Shown in pieces: positions 16,389 to 24,278 of a DNA stretch of 64,000 nt (the stretch's first letter is position 1; every line of letters begins with the position of its first letter). The stretch is from WVYX01 sp039592335 (GTDB lineage: Bacteria; Gemmatimonadota; Gemmatimonadetes; Gemmatimonadales; GWC2-71-9). The position numbers and the translations under genes were made by a program. The notes under the pieces were generated by a model. It saw only the letters and a program-made list of their open reading frames with translations, was not told where the DNA came from and made no database searches. The stretch covers positions 1 to 64,000 of the forward strand of contig JBDHBX010000001.1 of NCBI GenBank assembly GCA_039592335.1, read 5' to 3'.

Positions 16389-17746
16389 TATGGCCTCCCC
16401 ACTCCATCCCCGGCGCCGCTGTCTGCAGGGGCTCCCGGCTCGACCGGCGTCGGCCCGACTCGTTCGAGCGGTGTGCCGGACCTCGCCGGCACCACCCGCT
16501 CCTGCCGCTCCACCCGCCCAATACCCTCTGAGGGAGGCAACGAGCCGATGCCCCGGCCCAGAGCCCACAACACGATGAAGCCGCCGAAGAACACCAACCC
16601 GAGGGCCGCCACGACCGGGCGCTTGCGAATCCGTCGTTCCGGACGACGATCGAACAACGGGAGGAGGAACAGGCTGAAACCCACCAGCGTAAAAGCGGTG
16701 AACCCCCACATCCCGAGATAGCGAAGCAATGCCAGCGAGACGTCTACGGGCACCCAAGTGGAGACCAATTGACCTGGTACCGTGAGGGGATCGGCCGGAT
16801 CGCCGAAAGGTCGCGGGAACAGCACTGCTAGGCTTACGACCACCGCCAAAATCAAGACCGTTACGCTGAGTGACCGCAGCAAGTGGTTGGGGAAGAACGG
16901 CGTGCCTTGCTGCTCGGCTTCCTCCATCGCCTGTTGCAGAGCTTCCTGGGTCGTCCCCACGGCACTCAGGCGCCACGGCGCCTTCTCTTCCGCCACCTCA
17001 ACCGGCGGCGCGATGCCGCGGCGTCGCACCAGCGTAAAGTGATACGAGAGCAGAGCCAGAGAGATCCAGGGAAGCACGATCACGTGGAGCGAAAAGAAGC
17101 GGCTGAGCGTCGCTCCGGAGACGATCACGTCACCCATGAGGGCGTCCGCAATCACCGCGCCGAAGAGCGGGAAGCCGGAGATCGCTACCAACACCTCGGT
17201 CACCGTCCAGTAGGCCCACTGATCCCAGGGCAACAGGTAGCCGCTGGCGCCGAACGCGAGGACCACTCCCAGCAGGAGCAGCCCGACGGTCCAGTTGGTC
17301 TCCCGTGGGGGCTTGTACGCCGCCTCGAACAGGACCCGCGCCATGTGCGCCAGCACGGCCAGAATGATGAGGCTCGCAGACCAGACGTGGACGTGGTAGA
17401 TCAACCACCCGAAAGACACGTGCGACACGATGTGCTGCACGCTCGGGTTGGCCTCCTGCACCGACGGGCGATAGTACAGCGCCAGCAACACGCCCGTGAC
17501 CACCAGCATCATGAAGAGCACGTAGGTAATCCCGCCGAACATCTGGCGCCACCCTACGTGGGGATCGAGCCGGTATTGCAGCGCCTTGCGTAGCGCATCA
17601 TCGATCCGCAGCCTGCGGTCGATCGGCCCGTAGATCAGCCCAAGGAACCTGGCTCCTCCCAGCAGGCCCGCATCTGCACTTGCCTTGAGGTCGTCCCATG
17701 TCTGGGAGAACCATGATTTCGTAGCGTTCCAGGCTCGGCGGATCAT
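16388..17746 (-). CDS. Degenerate cytochrome b (b6/subunit IV fusion) lacking the PEWY Qo motif
   Basis: The 452-residue protein is a cytochrome b6-subunit IV-like fusion with an N-terminal extension and a proline-rich C-terminal tail. All four b-heme histidines are present (H120/H134 and H221/H236, 14- and 15-residue spacing as in b6). The Qo-site P-E-W-Y, which supplies the proton-accepting Glu in bc1/b6f, is replaced by S-T-W-V (329-332), while flanking R-Y-L and A-D-P positions align with the intact paralog at 20125. The b6 cysteine that anchors heme c(i) is also absent. It pairs with a Rieske-like protein that has lost its cluster ligands. Transmembrane electron transfer through two b hemes seems possible, whereas a normal Q-cycle does not. 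Confidence 0.87.
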   Translation of the reverse strand: MIRRAWNATKSWFSQTWDDLKASADAGLLGGARFLGLIYGPIDRRLRIDDALRKALQYRLDPHVGWRQMFGGITYVLFMMLVVTGVLLALYYRPSVQEANPSVQHIVSHVSFGWLIYHVHVWSASLIILAVLAHMARVLFEAAYKPPRETNWTVGLLLLGVVLAFGASGYLLPWDQWAYWTVTEVLVAISGFPLFGAVIADALMGDVIVSGATLSRFFSLHVIVLPWISLALLSYHFTLVRRRGIAPPVEVAEEKAPWRLSAVGTTQEALQQAMEEAEQQGTPFFPNHLLRSLSVTVLILAVVVSLAVLFPRPFGDPADPLTVPGQLVSTWVPVDVSLALLRYLGMWGFTAFTLVGFSLFLLPLFDRRPERRIRKRPVVAALGLVFFGGFIVLWALGRGIGSLPPSEGIGRVERQERVVPARSGTPLERVGPTPVEPGAPADSGAGDGVGRP

Positions 17747-17747
17747 G

Positions 17748-18134
17748 CTAAGACTCCGTCACGTAGATCGTTCCGTCCCGTACGAACACCGCGTAGCGGG
17801 CGAGCGGCGCAGTGGAGAGGCCGGTCACGACGTAGCCGTGGAGGTCGTAGATCACGTAGGAGCAGGGCGAGAAGACGCGTGACGACTCGTCATCCCATTG
17901 GAGGATGCAACCATCGCTGGGGGAGACGCCCTGCAAGGCAAAGTATGAGTCTTCCTCGACCCGAACGACGAGGATGGCGCGCTCGCCCCACCGCACCAGG
18001 CGGCTCGCCCCAACCGGGAAGTCGGCTTGGCGCACCACGCGAAACGCAGGCTGCACCTGCGGGATCTCGAGGCGCTCGGCCGGCAGCACGTAGAGCCCGA
18101 CACTCAGCCCGACGGTCGCGATGATCAGGACCAC
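17748..18134 (-). CDS. Rieske-fold protein that has lost all four [2Fe-2S] ligands
   Basis: The 128-residue frame has an N-terminal membrane helix and a Rieske-type soluble domain. Aligned to the normal C-T-H-L-G-C box it reads S-P-S-D-G-C (71-76), and the C-P-C-H-G box reads S-P-C-S-Y (89-93). All four iron ligands (Cys, His, Cys, His) are Ser, while the two cysteines that form the Rieske disulfide (C76, C91) remain. The following Y-D-L-H-G and P-L-A-R-Y-A-V-x-V-x-D-G-x-I-Y-V strands are well conserved. It lies 1 bp before the degenerate cytochrome b. The GTG at 18134 may be internal: the frame is open up to 18224 and a CTG at 18203 follows GGGGGAG. Confidence 0.8.
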   Translation of the reverse strand: MVLIIATVGLSVGLYVLPAERLEIPQVQPAFRVVRQADFPVGASRLVRWGERAILVVRVEEDSYFALQGVSPSDGCILQWDDESSRVFSPCSYVIYDLHGYVVTGLSTAPLARYAVFVRDGTIYVTES

Positions 18135-18282
18135 GACCGCACCCAGCAGGAGATCGTTGAAGCCGAGCCCCGAGATCTTGCCCTCCGCACCGTTAGCGCT
18201 CAGCGCTCCCCCCTGGATGTGAGCCTAGCCAGCCCGTTGTCGCGCCGTGCTGAACACTGGCAAACCCCATCCGATTGTGCAA

Positions 18283-18314
18283 CCGGCCCCGCCCCCTCAC
18301 GAGGGCGGGGCCGG
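18283..18314 (-). terminator. Hairpin between 9-heme lipoprotein and Rieske-like genes
   Basis: A perfect 12-bp stem (18283-18294 with 18303-18314, loop CCTCACGA) lies 52 bp past the stop of the lipoprotein gene. In the minus direction it is followed by TTGCACAAT, a weak T-tract. It likely separates the two transcription units. Confidence 0.5.
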
Positions 18315-18366
18315 CATTGGATCTGTCAACCGCCGATCACCTGCGCCGAGCGGCCGCTGAATGCTC

Positions 18367-19935
18367 CTACTTCCGCACCACCTCCGGCCCGATCGCGCGC
18401 TGATCAACGGGCAGCGGGTTCGGGACGCCGTAGAAGGCGGCAGCGTGGTTGATCGAGGCGCGCATCAGTGCCCGAAGGAACTTCGGGTTGTGCACGCCGT
18501 TGCCGGCCGCGGGGTGCCCGCCGACCTCCTGGAAGTTACCCGAGCTGACTTCGACATAGAAATCCCCGAACCACGGCGTGTCGTCGGTGTGGGCGAGCTG
18601 CGCGTTCCACAGAATGCCCTCCGCCACCGTGAACATCTCGTCGCCCACGTCAAGGATGCTCCCACCCTCCTGCGCCACGATGCTCACCAGGAGCCCCGTG
18701 TCGCCCGTGTCCAGCGTGTCGTTGTCGTTGGCGTCGTTCCAGATGTCCTCGAGATATCCGGTGAGCTCGGCCTTGAAGTTCTCGTAGGCCGTCTGGGCAA
18801 TCGTCTCGTTGATGTGGCACGGGAGGCAGGCGGTGAAGCGCCGCTCGTCGTTCGTGCAGTTGCCGCCCGCGACCGGGATGCCATCGGTGTCCAAGCACGG
18901 GATGGCCTCGAACAGGTGCCCCACGCTCTGGAACTCGAAGTCGCCGGTGGCCTGGTCGGTGACCGTAAACATCTCCACATGGCACGTGGCGCAAAGCCGC
19001 TCGTTGACGGAAGCGTCACCGTGCGCCGCGACGAGGCCGTCCTGCCAATCGAGGCTGTCGGGCCACCAGCCGATGTTCTGGGCCAGCACCAGCGGCCCCT
19101 GCGCCGCATGGGGCCCGTGCGTGGTGGCCGTCGGCACCGTGCGGTTGTTGTGGCACTTCACGCACAGGTTGCGGGACGAGGGGTCATCGATCGGCGATCG
19201 CAGCTGCGCATCGAAGTCGTGACTGTGCGGGTCGTGACACGTCGCGCAGACGATGTCGAACGGCCCGGTGTCGTCCTTCTCCACATAGTTGGCGTTCTCG
19301 CCGAACTGCGCGACGAGGGCGATCCGGCCGTTGTGGCACTCTCCGCAATCGGACCGGCCGGAAGCGAAGCTCGTCACGTTCCCGTGCACTGACTCGGACC
19401 ACTGCTCCACAAACGGATGGTGCGTTCCCTCGTGACAATCGCCACAGCCGTCACCCAGCCCCGTGGCGGCCTGGATCGAGGCCAACGGCTGCGTGACCGA
19501 AGGATTCGCGGCGTGGTCGGCGCCCGGACCGTGGCAATTCTCACACTGCACATCCGCATAGATGGCGCGCCCAACGGCGTCGGCCGTGTCGAGCACGTTG
19601 ATCCCGGCGGCGGCCGTGAGGGCGTTGCCATTCTCACTTACCGCATGGCACCCCTCGCAGAATCCCTGCGCACCGCCGGAGCCCTGCAGCGTCTCCCACG
19701 CCTCGGAGTGATGCGTCCCTTGCCAGTCAGCGGTCTGATCGGCGTGGCAGTTGCCGCAGGTGGGCCAACCGGCCTCAACATCGGCGTAGCCGAGGAAGCC
19801 GTTCACCGAGTCGGGCGGCGGGTTGAAGGGATCTCGCGCTTCGGGGATGATCGTGTCCTCGGTACACGCGCCCATCCCGAGGAATCCCAGCGCAAACACA
19901 GCCAGGAGCGCTCTTCTCACGTACGAATGTGCCAT
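18367..19935 (-). CDS. Nine-heme cytochrome c lipoprotein
   Basis: The 522-residue protein carries a lipoprotein signal peptide (lipobox G-M-G-A-C, Cys24) and nine CXXCH motifs in the first 370 residues. A C-terminal heme-poor domain of about 150 residues ends in a basic tail. An Asp-rich segment (N-D-A-N-D-N-D-T-L-D-T-G-D-T-G) around residues 395-410 resembles a calcium-binding loop. The ATG at 19935 is chosen for its GGAGGAG Shine-Dalgarno and the signal peptide. Lipid anchoring suggests placement at the periplasmic or outer face of the outer membrane, near the barrel/12-heme conduit. No catalytic family is recognised. Confidence 0.85.
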   Translation of the reverse strand: MAHSYVRRALLAVFALGFLGMGACTEDTIIPEARDPFNPPPDSVNGFLGYADVEAGWPTCGNCHADQTADWQGTHHSEAWETLQGSGGAQGFCEGCHAVSENGNALTAAAGINVLDTADAVGRAIYADVQCENCHGPGADHAANPSVTQPLASIQAATGLGDGCGDCHEGTHHPFVEQWSESVHGNVTSFASGRSDCGECHNGRIALVAQFGENANYVEKDDTGPFDIVCATCHDPHSHDFDAQLRSPIDDPSSRNLCVKCHNNRTVPTATTHGPHAAQGPLVLAQNIGWWPDSLDWQDGLVAAHGDASVNERLCATCHVEMFTVTDQATGDFEFQSVGHLFEAIPCLDTDGIPVAGGNCTNDERRFTACLPCHINETIAQTAYENFKAELTGYLEDIWNDANDNDTLDTGDTGLLVSIVAQEGGSILDVGDEMFTVAEGILWNAQLAHTDDTPWFGDFYVEVSSGNFQEVGGHPAAGNGVHNPKFLRALMRASINHAAAFYGVPNPLPVDQRAIGPEVVRK

Positions 19936-19985
19936 CTCCGACTCCTCCCCCCCATTTATTGAATACCACATCCCGGGCACGTCCG

Positions 19986-20024
19986 GGACTCTGCTGCTAG
20001 TTGTCTCGGACACTGCTACTAGTT
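19986..20024. repeat. 22-bp-period direct repeat upstream of lipoprotein cytochrome
   Basis: GGACTCTGCTGCTAGTT (19986-20002) and GGACACTGCTACTAGTT (20008-20024) match at 15 of 17 positions and are spaced exactly 22 bp apart, two helical turns, 51-89 bp upstream of the lipoprotein start. Same-face tandem sites of this kind are typical of response-regulator or activator binding. A CTTTAGGC half site (minus strand) is further upstream at 20061-20068. Confidence 0.45.
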
Positions 20025-20124
20025 AACGCGAGCAAATTAGTCGCGCAATAGACGGCACTCGCCTAAAGAAATTTTAATAATCCACTATACATTAACGACT
20101 TAGCCGCTCTGACCCGTACCTTCC

Positions 20125-21222
20125 TCAACTCGCAGGATCGGCCGCGTATCCAAGATACGTCAACACGATGATGTAGACGATCATCGCGATCCCGATCCAG
20201 GTGAACAGCTGGCTCGGCTCGCCACGTGCGGAGCGCCGGTCCAGCAATGGGATGAGCAGCAGGAAGAGACCGGCCAGGCCGAACCCAATGATGCCCACGA
20301 CCTCCCCCTCGATCCCCAGAATGTGGGCCGGCAGATACTTCAGCGTCTGGAACGTGAACATGAAGTACCACTCCGGCTTGATGCCCGCCGGGGCCGGAGC
20401 GAACGGGTCCGCCTTGTCACCGAGATGCGCTGGGAAGTAGGCCGCCAGCGCCGCCAGCGCCGCCAGCGCCACCAGCCACCCCACCAAGTCGCGCAGCAGG
20501 AAGTTGGGGACGAACGGCATGGCGCCCTTGCTCCCTCCGCCCCGGTCGACGTCGAGGGGGACGCTCATCCCCTGCTTTTGCACGAGGAACAGATGGAGTC
20601 CCAGGATGACGACGGTGAGCAGTGGGAAGACCGCCACGTGAAACGCATAGAACCGCGTGAGCGTCGCGCCGGTCACGTCGTCTCCCCCGCGCGCCACCCG
20701 CAGCAGGAACTCTCCGACGATCGGCACCGCTCCGACGATCTCGGTCCCCACTCGCGTCGCGAAGTACGCCAACTCGTTCCACGGCAGCAAATACCCGGTG
20801 AACCCGAAGGCCAGCGCGAGACCCAAGAGCCCCACACCGGAGAACCAGGTTATCTCCCGCGGCCGACGGTACGCCTTCAGAAGCAGCACGCTGAACAGGT
20901 GAATGAACAGGGTGAAGATCATCAGGTTCGCTGCCCACGAATGGATCGAGCGGACCAGCCATCCGAACTCCACCTCAGCCATCAGGAACTGCACCGACTC
21001 GTAGGCCTCCTCGGCGCTGGGTCGGTAGTAGAACAGCAGCAGGATGCCCGTGGACACCTGGACGATGAACAGAAAGAGGGTCATCCCTCCCAGGTAATAC
21101 CAGATCGTGTGCCGGTGGACCGGCACCTCCTTCTTCTTGGCGAGCGTCTTGAGCCCGGCCAAACCGATCCGCGCCTCGAGCCACGCCTCACACTCGGTCA
21201 ACCACTGTTGCAGCCGCGCCAT
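20125..21222 (-). CDS. Cytochrome b (b6/subunit IV fusion), intact Qo motif
   Basis: The 365-residue protein is an intact cytochrome b of a bc-type complex. Heme histidines are H94/H108 and H195/H210, with b6-like spacing. The Qo P-E-W-Y sits at 283-286, and the typical G-Y-L-L-P-W loop around 143-148. The cysteine that binds heme c(i) in b6f is replaced by Tyr. b6 and subunit IV are fused in one chain. It follows the Rieske gene by 1 bp and ends the large operon. With the Rieske protein at 21224 and the 9-heme protein at 21722 it should form a quinol-oxidising complex in which a multiheme protein takes the place of cytochrome c1. Confidence 0.93.
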   Translation of the reverse strand: MARLQQWLTECEAWLEARIGLAGLKTLAKKKEVPVHRHTIWYYLGGMTLFLFIVQVSTGILLLFYYRPSAEEAYESVQFLMAEVEFGWLVRSIHSWAANLMIFTLFIHLFSVLLLKAYRRPREITWFSGVGLLGLALAFGFTGYLLPWNELAYFATRVGTEIVGAVPIVGEFLLRVARGGDDVTGATLTRFYAFHVAVFPLLTVVILGLHLFLVQKQGMSVPLDVDRGGGSKGAMPFVPNFLLRDLVGWLVALAALAALAAYFPAHLGDKADPFAPAPAGIKPEWYFMFTFQTLKYLPAHILGIEGEVVGIIGFGLAGLFLLLIPLLDRRSARGEPSQLFTWIGIAMIVYIIVLTYLGYAADPAS

Positions 21223-21223
21223 G

Positions 21224-21706
21224 TCAGCTTGCCCTGCTCACGAAGATCTGATCGTCGCGCACGTTCACGACGTAGGCCTCGAGCGGCGCCGGTGGCGGGC
21301 CCTCGATCTGCTGTCCGTTGAGGTCGAAGTGCCCATTGTGGCACGCGCACCAGATGTGGCCAATGTCCCCTCGATACTGCACGATGCAGCCCAGGTGCGT
21401 GCAGGCGGCCGAGAAAGCTCGAAACTCACCCGTCGCCGTGCGCACCAGGATCCCCGGGCGGCTGCCGAACCTGAAGATCTCCGCCGAGTTGGGGGCGACG
21501 TCCTCCGGTCCGAACGGCAGCGTCACCGAGGCCGCCGCGGACTCGCCCGCCGCGGGTGGCACGAGGTAGCGGCCCGTGGGGTAGAGTATCGCCAGTACGA
21601 GGCCGCCGACGCTGGTACTGAGCAGCCAGGTCGTCAGCGTCCTGCTGAGCACCCAATCGATGAATCTCCTGCGAGAAGTCCCGCGCGCGGGGCCGTCTAC
21701 AGCCAT
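21224..21706 (-). CDS. Rieske [2Fe-2S] protein of bc-type complex
   Basis: The 160-residue protein has an N-terminal R-R-R-F-like twin-arginine-style start, one membrane helix (about 26-46) and a complete Rieske domain. Ligands are C102-T-H104-L-G-C107 and C120-A-C122-H123-N-G, with C107/C122 as the disulfide. Downstream strands end G-P-P-P-A-P-L-E-A-Y-V-V. It lies between the 9-heme cytochrome (15 bp) and cytochrome b (1 bp), so it is the functional iron-sulfur subunit of module B and a direct contrast to the ligand-free paralog at 17748. Confidence 0.95.
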   Translation of the reverse strand: MAVDGPARGTSRRRFIDWVLSRTLTTWLLSTSVGGLVLAILYPTGRYLVPPAAGESAAASVTLPFGPEDVAPNSAEIFRFGSRPGILVRTATGEFRAFSAACTHLGCIVQYRGDIGHIWCACHNGHFDLNGQQIEGPPPAPLEAYVVNVRDDQIFVSRAS

Positions 21707-21721
21707 TCAGAAGTCCTCGGA

Positions 21722-23005
21722 TCAGGTTGTGGGTTGTTCTCTGCTCTCGAGCTGCCGGATCTTGAGCAAGAGCCCGACGATCAGCATCACGATGATGACC
21801 ACCGAGACCGCCAGCCCCACACGTCGGAACTGGAGCCGCTCCCCGGCCTGCACCCCGAGTTCGTGCGCAGTCGCCGAGATCTCCAACCCTGACTCGACCT
21901 CGTCCTTCACGGCAATCACGTTGAAGGAGTGAACCGCTGCCCGGGCACTGATCAACGCGGTACTCGCGCCGGCGAGCTCGAATTGCGCCTGGCTTACCTC
22001 CATCCCGGCGTGTTCCGCCCGCTCCAGAAGCGAGTCCGCCTCATGATGCGCCGTCGACAGAGAGTCGATCAAGCTGCGCATCGCGCTGGCTACCTGGCCA
22101 CCCGGATCCCCGGAGGTATGGCACCGGGCACACACCGCTCCCTCCTCGAGCCCGAGTAGCTCGTCACTGGGCCGCGTGATGTCGTGGTTGTTGTGGCACG
22201 TCGCACAGCCCGGCACACCCAGCAACGCGAAGGTCCTGGCATGCCTGCTCTGCGCGAAGAGATCTGCCATCACACTGTGGCATTGCCCGCACACGTTGCC
22301 GACCCAGGAGACCCCGGGGGGTGCGGCACCGTGGTTCCCGTGACAGTCATTGCAGGTGGGGGCCGACAGGTCACCTCCTTGCGACATCGCCTCCCAGTGG
22401 ACACTCCGCTGGTATCGCTCGAGCTGGTCGGTGGCAATGCGGTACGGCTCCATGTACTCGGCGTCGGCGTGACACCTCGCGCAGGTCGCCGGCACGTTGA
22501 GCGGATTGACGCTGGAGAGCGGATCGGTGGGAGGCCTGATGGAGTGCGCCGGGTGGCAGCTCACGCACGTCGCCGTCTTGGGATCACCGAGCCCTGTTAG
22601 CCGTCGACCGTGCACCGAGCTGGCGTACTCCGCCACCTGGTCTACCCGAATCGAGGGGTTGTAGCGCCTCATGAACTCCGCGTTCGAGTGGCAGCGGCCA
22701 CAAAACTCGGCAACCTGCTCGCGGCCAGGCTTGGCAAGGAATCCCTTGGCAGGGTCCATCGAAGCAAGCCCAGGGTCGGTCGCGTCACCACCGTGACAGG
22801 CGACGCAGCCGAATCCCCTCGTGGCGTGAATGTCGCTGGGGAACGCCCGCGCGGGATTGGAGAGACGTTCATCACCCAGGACGATGTGGCATGCGCGGCA
22901 GTTGTCCACCGCGTCTTCCTGTTCCTGCGCCGCGGCGTCTGATAGCGAAGTGAAGGCCGCGAGCAGATAGATGGATGCGAGCGTGCGGAGCGCCGAGCGT
23001 GACAT
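21722..23005 (-). CDS. Nine-heme cytochrome c with C-terminal membrane anchor (module B)
   Basis: The 427-residue protein has a signal peptide, nine CXXCH motifs to about residue 290, then a helical heme-free region and a C-terminal transmembrane helix (about 390-412). It is a paralog of the protein at 15153: the order of motifs and phrases such as D-Q-L-E-R-Y and A-P-T-C-x-D-C-H-x-x-H recur in both. It directly precedes the intact Rieske and cytochrome b genes, so it probably accepts electrons from the Rieske centre. The ATG overlaps the upstream stop by one base (TGATG). Confidence 0.9.
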   Translation of the reverse strand: MSRSALRTLASIYLLAAFTSLSDAAAQEQEDAVDNCRACHIVLGDERLSNPARAFPSDIHATRGFGCVACHGGDATDPGLASMDPAKGFLAKPGREQVAEFCGRCHSNAEFMRRYNPSIRVDQVAEYASSVHGRRLTGLGDPKTATCVSCHPAHSIRPPTDPLSSVNPLNVPATCARCHADAEYMEPYRIATDQLERYQRSVHWEAMSQGGDLSAPTCNDCHGNHGAAPPGVSWVGNVCGQCHSVMADLFAQSRHARTFALLGVPGCATCHNNHDITRPSDELLGLEEGAVCARCHTSGDPGGQVASAMRSLIDSLSTAHHEADSLLERAEHAGMEVSQAQFELAGASTALISARAAVHSFNVIAVKDEVESGLEISATAHELGVQAGERLQFRRVGLAVSVVIIVMLIVGLLLKIRQLESREQPTT

Positions 23006-24210
23006 CAGTTCTCGTGCCCCAGCATCTGGAGATACGCGGACAGGTCCGCCATCTCAACGGTGCTGAAGGTCGGCCAGGGAACTTGGGCCTGCCCCGCTTC
23101 ACGCCCTGTCATGGCAGCGTGGTTCCACAACGCCGCCATGACCGCAGCGGGCGAGTCGAGTCCCTGAGCCTGAGCCAGGTCACCAGCCGACGCGCCTCCT
23201 CTTCCTCCCACCGAATGGCACTCCAGACATCCCTTGTCCCGCACGCGGCGCGCTCCTCGGGTGGCACTGCCTGCCTCACCAAAATATCGAACCGACGATA
23301 AATAGGCGACGAGATCTGCCATGTCTCCGGCACTGAGCCGCGGGACCGAGATCCCGCTCCTCTGTATCGCATCGAGCATAGTAGGAGCCTTATTCCACAT
23401 CGCCGCGGCGAAGTCGATCAGGCTCTCGTGCCGTCCCATTCTACCCAGGCCCGGTGCCACCATGCCAGTCTCACCCTCAACGCCGTGGCACTGGCTGCAG
23501 CCACGGTCCACGAAGCGCTGGCGCCCCTCCTCCGGACGCCCGGGGAGCACGTATAGCGGTCCCGTCGGCATCGCGGTAGACCACGACTCCAAGTAGGCGA
23601 TGACATCCGTCAGCTCGGAGCCGGTGAAGGAGGGACGTCGGATTCCTTGAGCTCGCATCGCTTCGGTCATCGCCGGGCCGTGGTTCCACATCGCCGTGGC
23701 GATCTGGATCGGCGATCCATACTGGCTCAGGAAATCGAGGTCCGGCCCGGCGACGCCACCCACCCCGGCAACTTGATGGCACAGCACGCACTTCTTCTCA
23801 GAGAAGAGCTGCCGACCGCGGTCGATCTCGCCCGGAGGATCGAAGTAGTCGAGCCACACCAGAAACGCGACCAGGTCGCCGGCTTCCCACGGGTCCAGGC
23901 GCGGCCGCTCGATCCCGAGCTCATCCATCCGCTGCACCATCTGCGGGAGGTGATTCCACATCGCGGCGGCGAAGCCGTAATAGGACTGTGGCTCGGAGGA
24001 CCGCCCCAGGTCTGGGCCCACCGCGCCGCCGACTCCATTAATGGCGTGGCACCCGGCGCACCCCATGGCTCCGAAGAGCCGTGCACCTGCCGGCACGCTT
24101 TGGCCCGTTCCTTCCGGTACTTGCGAAAGCAGCGGCTGGAGGGGCCAGCCGAGCACCACGAGAGCGCTACAGAGCGCCCGCAACGTGGCTCCCTTGCCAT
24201 ATCTAATCAT
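23005..24210 (-). CDS. Tetraheme cytochrome of four tandem class-I-like domains (copy 1)
   Basis: The 401-residue exported protein consists of four repeats of about 95 residues. Each has one CXXCH (CAGCH, CVLCH, CSQCH, CLECH) preceded by G-x-x-x-F/R and followed by G-P-D-L or similar, then an A-x-x-M-W-N-H/K-x-P-x-M block and ending in a D-L-x-A-Y-L helix. This is a beads-on-a-string monoheme arrangement, unlike the densely packed multihemes nearby. ATG 24210 is chosen because the signal peptide starts there; the ribosome-binding site is weak. It sits between the second copy and the module B cytochrome and may carry electrons between the CISM complex and the bc-type complex. Confidence 0.88.
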   Translation of the reverse strand: MIRYGKGATLRALCSALVVLGWPLQPLLSQVPEGTGQSVPAGARLFGAMGCAGCHAINGVGGAVGPDLGRSSEPQSYYGFAAAMWNHLPQMVQRMDELGIERPRLDPWEAGDLVAFLVWLDYFDPPGEIDRGRQLFSEKKCVLCHQVAGVGGVAGPDLDFLSQYGSPIQIATAMWNHGPAMTEAMRAQGIRRPSFTGSELTDVIAYLESWSTAMPTGPLYVLPGRPEEGRQRFVDRGCSQCHGVEGETGMVAPGLGRMGRHESLIDFAAAMWNKAPTMLDAIQRSGISVPRLSAGDMADLVAYLSSVRYFGEAGSATRGARRVRDKGCLECHSVGGRGGASAGDLAQAQGLDSPAAVMAALWNHAAMTGREAGQAQVPWPTFSTVEMADLSAYLQMLGHEN

Positions 24211-24278
24211 AAGACACCGCCTTCGAGCTGCAGCCCACTTCGCGCTGCCGGGATGGCACCCCACCGGGGAGCCGTCGG

